NCBI RefSeq assembly: GCF_007680605.1
Contig: NZ_VEIO01000001.1
Location: 620,001-684,000 of the forward strand
Reading direction: 5' to 3'
Length of the DNA: 64,000 nt
Origin: Paenibacillus xylanexedens
Lineage (GTDB): Bacteria > Bacillota > Bacilli > Paenibacillales > Paenibacillaceae
The notes under the pieces were generated by a model that was given only the letters and a program-made list of their open reading frames with translations, searched no databases and was not told where the DNA came from. A program made the position numbers and the translations under genes. This document shows positions 8,106 to 16,684 of the stretch, in pieces. Each line of letters starts with the position of its first letter. Position 1 is the stretch's first letter.

Positions 8106-9095
8106 ATGCCCAAGATTGATGATGTTGCCAAAAAAGCAGGAGTATCGGTTACAACCGTGTCCCGCGTATTAAATAATAGAGGATACATTAGCGAAGAAAC
8201 GCGCCAAAAGGTCTATCGGGTAATGAAAGAGCTTGATTATCAACCCAACGAGATGGCGAGAGCTTTGTTTCGTAAAAAATCCAATATGATTGGTCTGATC
8301 ATTCCAGATGTATCCCACCCATTTTTTAGTGAGATGACTTACCATCTGGAGTATTATGCGGATAAGTCCGGATACAAGCTCTTATTGTGCAACTCCAATC
8401 GAGATATCAGTAAAGAAAGCAAATATATTGATATGTTGAAAAAAAACAAGGTGGACGCGATCATTACAGGCAGTTCCGTTCTTGATGTACAGCATTACCT
8501 GAATCTGAATCTACCGATTGTTTCATTGGATCGTGAAGTGGCCGACAACATTCCGGTCGTTTCTTCGGATAACGAGATGGGGGGCAGACTTGCTACGCGG
8601 CTACTCCTTGATAAAAATTGCAAACAGCCTGCCTTTCTCTATCGAGGCATTGGAGGGCCACATCATGTCGCTTTGCTGGCAAATGGCAGAGCGCAAGGAT
8701 ATGAAGCCGTAATGCAACATGCAGGACTTGAACCGATTCATCTGCAACTGGACGCTTCAGCCGGGGATGAGCAGGAGATTCAAGACGAGATCATAGGCTT
8801 TCTGGAGCAACATCCCGCCGTTGATGGCATATTTGCGAGCAGTGATGTCATTGCTGCTGAAGCTATGCAGGCTTCCCGTCAGGTGGGAAAACGTATCCCT
8901 GAGGACATGCGAATTATCGGTTACGATGATGTGAAAATTGCTTCTCTGCTGAGTCCAAGACTGAGCAGTGTTCGTCAGCCGGTAGAGGAGATGGCTGAAA
9001 GGATCATCAGTCTGGTTGTTAACCAGATTAAGGGAGAAGAAATTCCCGACTCGAACCTATTTCCAGTCCGGCTGGTTGAGCGGGAAACGACATAG
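8106..9095 (+). CDS. LacI/GalR-family transcriptional regulator
   Basis: A 329-aa repressor: N-terminal helix-turn-helix (residues 4-25, DDVAKKAGVSVTTVSRVL) with hinge helix (YQPNEMARAL), then a periplasmic-binding-protein-like effector domain (from about residue 60, NMIGLIIPDVSHPFFSEM). It most likely binds the TGTCAACCGGTTGACA palindrome ahead of the importer and is relieved by an imported sugar. A TATAAT at 8070-8075 hints at an additional own promoter, but no clear -35 is seen. Confidence 0.92.
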   Translation: MPKIDDVAKKAGVSVTTVSRVLNNRGYISEETRQKVYRVMKELDYQPNEMARALFRKKSNMIGLIIPDVSHPFFSEMTYHLEYYADKSGYKLLLCNSNRDISKESKYIDMLKKNKVDAIITGSSVLDVQHYLNLNLPIVSLDREVADNIPVVSSDNEMGGRLATRLLLDKNCKQPAFLYRGIGGPHHVALLANGRAQGYEAVMQHAGLEPIHLQLDASAGDEQEIQDEIIGFLEQHPAVDGIFASSDVIAAEAMQASRQVGKRIPEDMRIIGYDDVKIASLLSPRLSSVRQPVEEMAERIISLVVNQIKGEEIPDSNLFPVRLVERETT

Positions 9096-9204
9096 AAGAG
9101 GTGCTTGGAATAAAGCACACTCCTTCTACAGTTCATATATCAACCCGTTAACATACACAAGTCGATATGATATGAATTCGTTTAGGGAGACAGGGGGAGA
9201 CAAC

Positions 9205-10176
9205 ATGGATTTTATGAATAGAGTCGCACCAGAGCTAAGGGCAGGTTTACTTGGACTTGAGGTTATACAGCTGCCTGAAGATCTGATGAGAGCACGCAAA
9301 AATGCAGATCTGAATGCTTCACAAGTTGGTCAGACTTCAAACGCTGTTGAGATCGTGAACGTGTATATTGAAGGACCGGATGAAAACGAGCTGCAGCTTC
9401 GCATTTATACACCTGTACATCAGAATACACAAGAGAGGCCGGCACTGCTGTGGATTCATGGAGGAGGAATGATTCTTGGAAGTCCCGAGGGGGATGACCG
9501 ACTCTGTACGGATTTTGCGATTCGAGCGGATTGCATCGTTGTCTCTCCGAATTATCGATTGGCACCGGAACATCCTTATCCTGCAGGGCTTGAGGACTGT
9601 TATAGCACACTTGAATGGATGTCAGAAGAAGCTGAGGCACGAAGGATAGATCTGAAGCGTATCGCCGTTGGGGGAGCCAGTGCAGGAGGCGGGCTGGCAG
9701 TAGCACTCACCCTTTTAACAAGAGATCGCAATGGGCCTGAACTGTGCTTTCAGCTACCGCTGTATCCGATGCTGGATCATCGGAATGGCACATCTTCCAG
9801 CTATGAGATGACACATCCTTCGATATGGAATCGGGCGCACAATATAGCGGCTTGGAAGATGTATCTCGGACACCAATTCAACATTGAAGTTCCTGCATAT
9901 GCTTCTCCCAGCCTTGCTACCGATCTTACAGGCCTGCCGCCTGCGTATATTTGCGTAGGTGAGCTGGATCTGTTCCGGGATGAGATCATCGAGTATGTGG
10001 CTCGTCTGGCCAGAGCAGGAGTTAAGGTTGAATTCCACCTGTATCCCGGGTGTTATCATGCTTCAGAGCACGTTGCTCCCGAGGCAGAGAGCAGTCAGCT
10101 GATTCGAACCGAGTATATTGAGCGTTTAGCTCAGGCGTTAAAACGTGAACCGGAGAGGGAAACCTATGATTTTTGA
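9205..10176 (+). CDS. Alpha/beta hydrolase, HSL-type esterase (fold-3)
   Basis: About 323 aa. It carries the oxyanion motif HGGG (residues 85-88), nucleophile Ser159 in GASAG, Asp255 in ELDLF and His285 in CYHASEH, the full triad of the hormone-sensitive-lipase family. There is no signal peptide, so it is cytoplasmic. The start at 9205 is supported by GGGGGAGA four bases before the ATG; longer in-frame starts overlap the LacI gene. Its place in the sugar operon suggests removal of acetyl or other ester groups from imported oligosaccharides; this is inference. Confidence 0.88.
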   Translation: MDFMNRVAPELRAGLLGLEVIQLPEDLMRARKNADLNASQVGQTSNAVEIVNVYIEGPDENELQLRIYTPVHQNTQERPALLWIHGGGMILGSPEGDDRLCTDFAIRADCIVVSPNYRLAPEHPYPAGLEDCYSTLEWMSEEAEARRIDLKRIAVGGASAGGGLAVALTLLTRDRNGPELCFQLPLYPMLDHRNGTSSSYEMTHPSIWNRAHNIAAWKMYLGHQFNIEVPAYASPSLATDLTGLPPAYICVGELDLFRDEIIEYVARLARAGVKVEFHLYPGCYHASEHVAPEAESSQLIRTEYIERLAQALKREPERETYDF

Positions 10177-10243
10177 AAAAAGTGATCGTCTTAATGAAAG
10201 TATTAATTGTCTAATCGCTATGAGATGCTACGTAGTCATGTTC

Positions 10244-10273
10244 TAAAGCTTGCTTTGAAGCAAGCTTTTTTTA
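10244..10273 (+). terminator. Terminator of the importer/esterase operon
   Basis: AAAGCTTGC-TTTGAA-GCAAGCTTT followed by a T-run. Confidence 0.88.
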
Positions 10274-10373
10274 TGTTCAGATGTTCCTAGAATGAATTGG
10301 GAAAGGGAGCTTACATAGAACTGCGGCTGAAATCAAACAATGAGAACACCAAGTTTAGAGGAGGCTGAAGGGT

Positions 10374-11246
10374 ATGATACGTAATCAAGCGAAACAGGAC
10401 TATTCGGTTAAAATGAGGTTTCGAATGCGGATTTTCCTGTGTCTCATCATAGCTGTTATTGGAGCAGGAGGAACTGGAGTTTCTGCCATGCCAGCCTTGT
10501 TAACGGAGCCGGTTTCATCATCATCTCAGTTCAATCGAATGGCCATCATTATCGATGATGTGGGCAACGATATGAAAGGCACAGCAGAAATTCTAGATAT
10601 GCCTGTGAGGCTGACTGTAGCAGTGATGCCTTTTTTGCCAACAACGAAGAAGGATGCCATTGCTGCACATGAGAAAGGGATGGATGTGATTGTACACATG
10701 CCGATGGAACCCAAGAAGGGCAAGCCGGAATGGCTTGGCCCGGGGGCCATTACATCCAATCTAACGGATGAGCAGGTTCGAGAACGGGTTGAAAAGGCCA
10801 TTGATGATGTGCCCTATGCGATCGGCATGAACAATCACATGGGTTCTAAAATCACTTCGGATAAACGCATTATGTCCATTGTACTGGATGTCTGCTTGGA
10901 GCGTGGTCTCTTTTTTGTGGACAGCCGTACGAATTTTCGTTCTGTGGTTGGCGATCTTGCCATAGCTAAAAATATGCCGCCTGTGGGCAATGACATTTTT
11001 TTGGATGACCAGAATTCAAAGGCACATATCCGCAAGCAGCTTGATCTGGCTGCTCGGCGTGCGGTTGAGAAGAAAAGCTGCGTTGTCATTGGCCATGTCG
11101 GTCATACAGGCATGAATACTTCGGCAGTGATACGGGAGTCGGTCTCCCGCCTGCAGAGTCAAGTTCAATTTGTAGGAATCGGTGATATGGTAAGGGATGT
11201 ATGGCACTGGCAGGCGGCACCTACACTACCGACAGATAATAAATAA
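10374..11246 (+). CDS. Divergent polysaccharide deacetylase (DUF610/YibQ-like), exported
   Basis: A 290-aa protein with an N-terminal signal or anchor segment (about residues 18-40) and a divergent NodB-like barrel: IIIDDVGND (metal-type aspartates), VIVHMPMEP, GMNNHMGS, VDSRT and VIGHVGH. These are hallmarks of the YibQ/DUF610 family. Catalysis is not proven for the family, but a role on envelope or extracellular glycans is likely. The RBS GAGGAGG lies nine bases before the ATG. Its last 26 bases overlap the convergent amidase gene. Confidence 0.85.
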   Translation: MIRNQAKQDYSVKMRFRMRIFLCLIIAVIGAGGTGVSAMPALLTEPVSSSSQFNRMAIIIDDVGNDMKGTAEILDMPVRLTVAVMPFLPTTKKDAIAAHEKGMDVIVHMPMEPKKGKPEWLGPGAITSNLTDEQVRERVEKAIDDVPYAIGMNNHMGSKITSDKRIMSIVLDVCLERGLFFVDSRTNFRSVVGDLAIAKNMPPVGNDIFLDDQNSKAHIRKQLDLAARRAVEKKSCVVIGHVGHTGMNTSAVIRESVSRLQSQVQFVGIGDMVRDVWHWQAAPTLPTDNK

Positions 11247-11970
11247 TTCCATCCGCAATCGACTGGGCAATTCGCTTTTGTTCTGCGGGGTCACTGATTC
11301 TGGCCCGGTCGGCTGCATTGCTTAAAAAACCCGTTTCCACAATGACTGCCGGATGCTTCACATAATTTAGCATGTAAAACGGTTTGCCCCAGACGACTTC
11401 ACGTTGTGTTCCGCATAAGCTATTCATCGCATCCTGAATCGATTGTGCCAGCAGATAGCTGCGTCCCTCTTTCTGATGAAGCACTACAGGGCCGTGCGTG
11501 GCTGACCGTGGGCTCCAGTTCGCATGAATGCTAACGACGATATCGGTGCTTACTTCCTCACTGAGGCTTTTGCGCTGTGCGAGATCCCTGATGTGACGTG
11601 AGCGGCTGTTTAACCAACGGTTCTCATCACTTAGTGCGTAATCACCCAGACGGTTAATCATGACGGTGTAACCTTTGCCGCGAAGAAGTAAGTATAACTT
11701 TTGACTGATCGCTAAATTGATGTCTTTTTCCAAAACACCGGCTTCCGTTGTTCCTCCGTCGATACCTCCATGTCCAACATCCAGCAGGATAACGGGTGCC
11801 GCAAAAGCATGATGGCTTGAGCGATAGGAATCGCCGTCCGTGATGGGCATGATGGACGGCTGATTGGCAGATGGATCAGGGCGAGTCAGTGTAGAAGCGG
11901 AGGAGAAACCGGTTAAAGAATAAACACTAATCAGCAGGACTATGGGAGTCGTCAATAGTAGCTTAAACAT
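11221..11970 (-). CDS. N-acetylmuramoyl-L-alanine amidase (Amidase_3), exported
   Basis: About 249 aa with an N-terminal hydrophobic signal/anchor (residues 2-20) and a zinc amidase_3 domain. Zinc ligands are visible as His67 (DVGHGG), Glu81 (LEKDIN) and His149 (SIHANW), with catalytic Glu212 (VETGFLSN). It cleaves the MurNAc to L-Ala bond of peptidoglycan. The size and lack of cell-wall-binding repeats resemble the sporulation amidase CwlD, but that assignment is uncertain. The ATG at 11970 is chosen over the longer frame because of GGAG upstream and the signal peptide. Confidence 0.88.
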   Translation of the reverse strand: MFKLLLTTPIVLLISVYSLTGFSSASTLTRPDPSANQPSIMPITDGDSYRSSHHAFAAPVILLDVGHGGIDGGTTEAGVLEKDINLAISQKLYLLLRGKGYTVMINRLGDYALSDENRWLNSRSRHIRDLAQRKSLSEEVSTDIVVSIHANWSPRSATHGPVVLHQKEGRSYLLAQSIQDAMNSLCGTQREVVWGKPFYMLNYVKHPAVIVETGFLSNAADRARISDPAEQKRIAQSIADGIIYYLSVV

Positions 11971-12160
11971 CGAATTATACACTCCTTCAAAATATAGGTG
12001 ATGAAGCGAAAAAGGCAGGATGGATACCTTTGGCATTAGACTGTGCATTTTAGGTCATTTCATACGCTATGGCACAAAAAAATGTTTAGTTCAATCACAT
12101 CTTGCGCACAATAGGGATAACGTTAGATCACGAATGTGCGGAAAAAGAGGAGGCTGCTTT

Positions 12161-12358
12161 ATGGCTAAAAGTGATGAACTGGTTAAATACATTACGCAAC
12201 GTGTGGTACATTACATCGACACGCCGAAGGATGAGCGAAAGGAACGGAGAGCACAAAGCAGAAGGAAAGAGCCCTGGTCCATGAAATGGTTTGGCATGAT
12301 TCCATTTGCGGTATCCCTATGGGTAGACAAGAAGAAACGAAGATCAGAGAAGAGTTAA
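12161..12358 (+). CDS. yqzE: YqzE-family small protein
   Basis: 65 aa, basic, with YITQRVVHYIDTPKDERKER and WFGMIPFAVSLW, the pattern of the YqzE family. In Bacillus yqzE lies by the comG competence operon and its function is unknown; here it stands alone. A hydrophobic stretch near the C-terminus may touch the membrane. The start is set by GAGGAGG nine bases upstream of ATG at 12161. Confidence 0.82.
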   Translation: MAKSDELVKYITQRVVHYIDTPKDERKERRAQSRRKEPWSMKWFGMIPFAVSLWVDKKKRRSEKS

Positions 12359-12399
12359 AAGCGATTCATCAAAAAAGACGAACGAAAGTGCCAATCCAA

Positions 12400-12433
12400 G
12401 AAGACGCAATCCTATATTAGGATGCGTCTTTTT
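12400..12433 (+). terminator. Terminator of yqzE
   Basis: AAGACGCAATCCTA / TAGGATGCGTCTT stem followed by TTTT. Confidence 0.88.
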
Positions 12434-12479
12434 ATGAATTATTTTGATTGAGCTTTAAGAAAGATGATGAATGCATGTG

Positions 12480-13433
12480 CTAAGGATTAATCTTGTAGAA
12501 ATGTCCATCATTCAAGAGCTTATTCAAAGAAATGAAGCGTTGAGTGGAGTTAAGGCCACCAAGACCGACGTAAAGATCAGACATTGAAACTGCAACACTC
12601 CATATCTGGTATCCGCTTACTGGCAAAGGACCACCGTAGAACAGATTCCATTCTTCTGCTGAAAAGACAAGGGCTTCTCTATGATTCTGCTGGAGCTGTT
12701 GCTTCACTTGGGAGGGTTGCAGAGGTTCAGATGTCAGCCAGGTTAGTTGAGATGAAGGGTCAAAAGCAGGCTGTAGAATAACAGGACTCGTATGAAATCT
12801 TGTTGTATCAGGTATGGCTATCTGTTGTTGCAACTCCTTCAAGTCGAAAGATTTCGTTCCAGAGCCAGTCTCTATACGTTCTAACTGATCGACTGGCAAC
12901 AAATCTCCATTGGATGCATCAATGTACAAAGCGGGATGATTTACACGTTCCACTTTCCAATAAGCCAAAAGAGGAGTAGCATATCGACGTGTAATCTTAT
13001 CACCAGCAGTTTGTAAAATCTTCATATCCAAGTCCTGTCGTTCTAGAGCCTGTCCTAGCAATTCGTTATTATACAAGGAATGTTCTCCCTGACCATACTC
13101 ACTGAGAAGAAGCTGACCTTGCGGATTTATGGAAATAATCATGTATCCAACGGACTTGTCCTGAATGCCGGCATGCACAAACCAGCCATGGCTACCCGGT
13201 CCTAATGGATAATATTCAAGCTTCGCTGCAAGCCAATCTGGATTGGAGGTACCGAGTGCGTTCACTTGCAGTTGTGCGAATTGCTCTACAGATGCGGGTG
13301 CCAGCCTGTCAGTTGGTGCCGCTGCATGAGCCGTCGGCCAGATGGAGAGAAGAGCAAAGCAGATTATCATGCTCAAGAAGACCGATAGGCAATGCCTGAT
13401 ATTTCGTCGTTTTGACCTGAGCCGTTTTTTCAT
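12480..13433 (-). CDS. Secreted protein of unknown function
   Basis: About 317 aa. A basic N-terminus and hydrophobic core (residues 15-35) end in AHAAAP, a clear Sec signal peptide. The mature part has no recognised catalytic motif; it is mixed alpha/beta-looking with repeated 'display' style strands and no cysteine pairs or membrane segments. ATG at 13433 follows GAAGGTG at about eight bases; GTG at 13442 is an alternative. It shares no operon with its neighbours. I do not recognise the family. Confidence 0.8.
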   Translation of the reverse strand: MKKRLRSKRRNIRHCLSVFLSMIICFALLSIWPTAHAAAPTDRLAPASVEQFAQLQVNALGTSNPDWLAAKLEYYPLGPGSHGWFVHAGIQDKSVGYMIISINPQGQLLLSEYGQGEHSLYNNELLGQALERQDLDMKILQTAGDKITRRYATPLLAYWKVERVNHPALYIDASNGDLLPVDQLERIETGSGTKSFDLKELQQQIAIPDTTRFHTSPVILQPAFDPSSQLTWLTSEPLQPSQVKQQLQQNHREALVFSAEEWNLFYGGPLPVSGYQIWSVAVSMSDLYVGLGGLNSTQRFISLNKLLNDGHFYKINP

Positions 13434-13516
13434 TATAAACACCTTCTTCCTGACTTCATTGTAGAGGAGAGGGGATGCAAAGGGTGCTGCAAACTGTCGG
13501 TTCAAAGGTTATGAAT

Positions 13517-13557
13517 AAACACTACTTTTGCCAGCATTTGCAGGAAAAGTAGTGTCT
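13517..13557 (-). terminator. Terminator after yqhG
   Basis: ACACTACTTTTCC and GGCAAAAGTAGTGT pair on the minus strand, followed by TTTATT. It lies directly after the yqhG stop. Confidence 0.75.
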
Positions 13558-13562
13558 TCGTC

Positions 13563-14693
13563 TTATCTTAAGTGAAACATGCCGCTACTTATGGCAATGA
13601 CCTTCACCTTCGGCTCATATTGCCAGATCATCTCGGTTCGCCTGTTTTCATACTGCAGTTTCATCGCTTCACGATCTATAACCGCCTGTTTCGCTTTTTC
13701 TTGCTCAGGGTCTACATCATCTTGCATCGGTTGTATGGTAGCTTCGGCGGCCATTTCCACGTCGGCTCGGACCGGTTCTAATATGCCGCGAACTCGATTA
13801 ATAACAGGACGAACCGTTTCAACTTCAATATCCTCAGTAACCTCAGGCATATCTTCTCGCAGTACGGCTTCATAGTAGGCATCAACCACATCAAGTTCGA
13901 GTTGCAGACGTTCTTTTGCTTTTTCCGCCCAACTATAATCCAGACTGCTTAAGTGATTGGTGAGATGTGATTCGAGAGCAGCTCCTGCATCAGCTAGCGA
14001 AATTTTCGGTGCTTGGGCATGCATATTTTCAGCCAGTCTTGGGCTGAGATCACGCCGGCTCAGCTTGCTGCCGAACTTTTCGATGATTTCACCCGATCGT
14101 AGTGAAATGCCGAGGAAGTGTAATTCCTCCCGTTTCAGGTCACAAGCAAACTCGACTTTAAAACAAACCCCTAACCAAGGTTCATATACGGCCGGGGATG
14201 TGGCCCTAATCTGGCGTTTGGCGGCTTGTTCAAACAGGTTTACGAAGGCGCCACCTTCGCGGGCTGCGGCAAAAATTTGCTGTAATCTGCGGCTGCCATA
14301 CACTACATCTTCTCGCAGAATGCGTCCGGGTCCAAGCTGCGGCATGGAAGGCGTGATGCCAAAATAACGTCCGAGTATCGTTTCTTTCGGAGCATCAGCA
14401 TTCGCTTCAGGCGAAGTTTGAGCAAGCTGAGACGCTTTGGACTTGGCTTCCGCCGCCTCGGTGATCTGCTGATAAGCTTCCGGGTCAAAAACAAAAGTAA
14501 ACGACATGGTCTCAGGCTCCACCCCTACACGTTCCACAAATCCCCAGTAATACGGACGGTTCGTTAATGCCTTGTCTGCTTCAGGTGATAATTTAACCGT
14601 CACATGAGCAGGTGACCGCTCCATGATCTGACAATCCAGAGCTTCCAGATAGGTCAGGACGTAAGCCTGGATCTCATGAGGTGACATTGTCAT
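13563..14693 (-). CDS. yqhG: YqhG-family protein
   Basis: A 376-aa cytoplasmic protein matching the YqhG family of Bacillales: HEIQAYVLTYLEA at the start, RPYYWGFVERVG, ILGRYFGITPSMPQ and GPGRILREDVVYGSRRL. The C-terminal third is Glu-rich and helical. Function is unknown in all members. It begins three bases after the stop of the SNF2 helicase gene, with AGGAGG overlapping the helicase 3' end, and the two genes are also neighbours in B. subtilis. Such conserved coupling suggests the two proteins act together. Confidence 0.9.
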   Translation of the reverse strand: MTMSPHEIQAYVLTYLEALDCQIMERSPAHVTVKLSPEADKALTNRPYYWGFVERVGVEPETMSFTFVFDPEAYQQITEAAEAKSKASQLAQTSPEANADAPKETILGRYFGITPSMPQLGPGRILREDVVYGSRRLQQIFAAAREGGAFVNLFEQAAKRQIRATSPAVYEPWLGVCFKVEFACDLKREELHFLGISLRSGEIIEKFGSKLSRRDLSPRLAENMHAQAPKISLADAGAALESHLTNHLSSLDYSWAEKAKERLQLELDVVDAYYEAVLREDMPEVTEDIEVETVRPVINRVRGILEPVRADVEMAAEATIQPMQDDVDPEQEKAKQAVIDREAMKLQYENRRTEMIWQYEPKVKVIAISSGMFHLR

Positions 14694-14696
14694 GGA

Positions 14697-16457
14697 TCAG
14701 TGGCCTCCTTTGTGAAGATCAAGTTTGGTGATTAAAGGCACCTCGTCAGCAACCTCGCGCTGAATTGTGTTCAGCGACTGTCCGAGAGTGTCCATTTTAC
14801 GGCGAATATCCTCTTCGTTCTGCGACTCCAGCATAATTTTGTAGAGACTTTTTTCGATGGATTCCTTTTTCTCCAGCCGTTCGAGAATGACATCCAATCC
14901 ACCGATGACCATCTCAAACATATTAATCTTCTCATGCAACAGATTCAGGATATGCTCTTCAATCGTGCCTTTGGTTGAAAGGTTGAAAATGTTAACGTCA
15001 TTCTGCTGACCGAGCCGATGTACCCGGCCAATCCGCTGTTCTACCCGCATCGGGTTCCACGGTAGATCAAAGTTAATCATATGGTGACAAAATTGCAGGT
15101 TGATGCCTTCGCCACCTGCCTCCGTTGCAATCATCGCCTGTACACGGCCGCGGAAGAGGTCCATCATCCAGTCCTTTTTGCCTCGGTTCATCCCGCCCCG
15201 ATAGGGAACAGCCGTCAGCCCGTTGTTACGAAAATAGTTCAACAGGTATTCCTGCGTCGCCCGATATTCCGTGAAAATAATGACTTTCTCATTCATATCT
15301 CGAATCAGTTCCATCGTTTTTTCGGCTTTTGTATTTTCTTTAATCGCCTTGATATGTGCCACCAGTTCCCAGATTTTGTCCCGCAGTGGGGAATCCAACG
15401 GCAACTTCTTGGACAGATTCACGAGTGTTACAAACACAGCGTCCCGACTGCTGCAGACTTCCCGTTGCAACGTGACCAGAGAAAGCATGCTGCTAAGGTT
15501 GCCTCCTGCTTCCTGGTATTGATCTTTGACAAATGAGGTTACCCCGTCATAGAGCGCTTGCTCTTCGGGTGAAAGTTGCAGATCCACGTTAGAGACGTTG
15601 CGTTTGGTGAATTGTACGGGGCCTTCGCCACGCCTGTTACGGATCATGACTTTGGACAGCTCATCTTTGAGCTGCTCCTGATTTTTGGGCACACGTTTAT
15701 CGACGACAAAGTTGGCAGCAAAATCGCCCTGACGACCAAGCTGACCTGGCTTCAACAGATTAATGAGATTGAAAAGCTCGCTCATGTCGTTCTGAACAGG
15801 CGTAGCAGTGAGTAGCAGGCAGTATTTTTTGCGTAATTGCAGCATGAATTGATAATTGGTTGTTTTTTTATTTTTGAGTTTATGTGCTTCATCAATGATG
15901 ATCATGTCATAGTCCATACTTAGTAACATATCTTTGTGCGGGTCTCTCTTGGCAGTGTCCATAGAAGCAACAACAACGTCATTTTGCCAGGAATAAGCCT
16001 TTTTCTGCGCAACTGCCGGGATGCCAAATTTGGAATTGAGTTCACGTACCCATTGCAATACCAGAGAAGCTGGGACAAGAATTAACACTTTCGAAACAAG
16101 TCCACGAACCATATATTCTTTCAAAATCAGGCCGGCTTCAATCGTTTTGCCCAGACCTACTTCGTCGGCGAGTATGGCTCGGCCTGACATTTCGAATAAT
16201 ACTTTGCGTGCCGTATCCATCTGGTGAGGAAGTGGGGTCAGATCTTGCAAATGTTTCAGACATTGAATTTCGTCAAAGTTCGGAATGAGATTCGTTTCTT
16301 CAGCCTGAATACCGAGTTGAAAGAGTCGGTAATCCCCCCAAGGGCCGCCCTTGTCCAAACGAGATTCAAGCTGTTCCAGCCAGCTTCGATCAAACTCAAG
16401 AGGAACAGGTAAGTCAGCTACAGGTTGATTCATATGATGCGGATGTTTCCGGTTCAT
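14697..16457 (-). CDS. yqhH: SNF2-family DNA/RNA helicase (YqhH/HepA-like)
   Basis: About 586 aa. Motif I DEVGLGKT (Lys104), motif II DEAH (189-192), motif III LLLTATPVQND, then the C-terminal RecA-like lobe with VIIFTEYRATQ, ATEAGGEGINLQ and QRIGRVHRLGQ. It is an ATP-driven translocase of the SWI2/SNF2 class without nuclease domain. ATG at 16457 is preferred: it is preceded by AGAGGAAGC, and the longer frame upstream has no RBS and reads through the divergent promoter region. It is co-transcribed with yqhG. Confidence 0.92.
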   Translation of the reverse strand: MNRKHPHHMNQPVADLPVPLEFDRSWLEQLESRLDKGGPWGDYRLFQLGIQAEETNLIPNFDEIQCLKHLQDLTPLPHQMDTARKVLFEMSGRAILADEVGLGKTIEAGLILKEYMVRGLVSKVLILVPASLVLQWVRELNSKFGIPAVAQKKAYSWQNDVVVASMDTAKRDPHKDMLLSMDYDMIIIDEAHKLKNKKTTNYQFMLQLRKKYCLLLTATPVQNDMSELFNLINLLKPGQLGRQGDFAANFVVDKRVPKNQEQLKDELSKVMIRNRRGEGPVQFTKRNVSNVDLQLSPEEQALYDGVTSFVKDQYQEAGGNLSSMLSLVTLQREVCSSRDAVFVTLVNLSKKLPLDSPLRDKIWELVAHIKAIKENTKAEKTMELIRDMNEKVIIFTEYRATQEYLLNYFRNNGLTAVPYRGGMNRGKKDWMMDLFRGRVQAMIATEAGGEGINLQFCHHMINFDLPWNPMRVEQRIGRVHRLGQQNDVNIFNLSTKGTIEEHILNLLHEKINMFEMVIGGLDVILERLEKKESIEKSLYKIMLESQNEEDIRRKMDTLGQSLNTIQREVADEVPLITKLDLHKGGH

Positions 16458-16561
16458 GATGCTTCCTCTCCGTTCTTGTGTTATTCGTAGGTAATAGTAT
16501 GGACGAAGGAAGGCAAGTTCATAACCCGTTTCAGAGGATCTATGAATTAAATGACATGGAA

Positions 16562-16610
16562 AATCAATATATAGTGTAATATAATGGTTGTGAATCACTA
16601 TATGTGGTAT
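16562..16610 (+). promoter_or_regulatory. Pair of NrdR boxes overlapping the nrdJ promoter
   Basis: Box 1 (16562-16577) is AATCAATATATAGTGT, fitting the NrdR consensus acaCwAtATaTwGtgt closely. Box 2 (16595-16610) is TCACTATATGTGGTAT, a weaker match. Starts are 33 bp apart, about three helical turns, as known for NrdR targets. A TATAAT at 16580-16585 lies between them, so NrdR bound to both would cover the promoter. No cobalamin riboswitch is seen. Confidence 0.75.
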
Positions 16611-16684
16611 ATAGGCGTAAATTATTCTCAGAGACAGCATTGAATTTAAAATGAACGGTTTATTCGGGGAGGTTGATTGCAGAG

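Noticed and set aside
16458..16684. Cobalamin riboswitch before the B12-dependent nrdJ
   Set aside because: The leader is too short and has no B12-box sequence; NrdR boxes explain it better.
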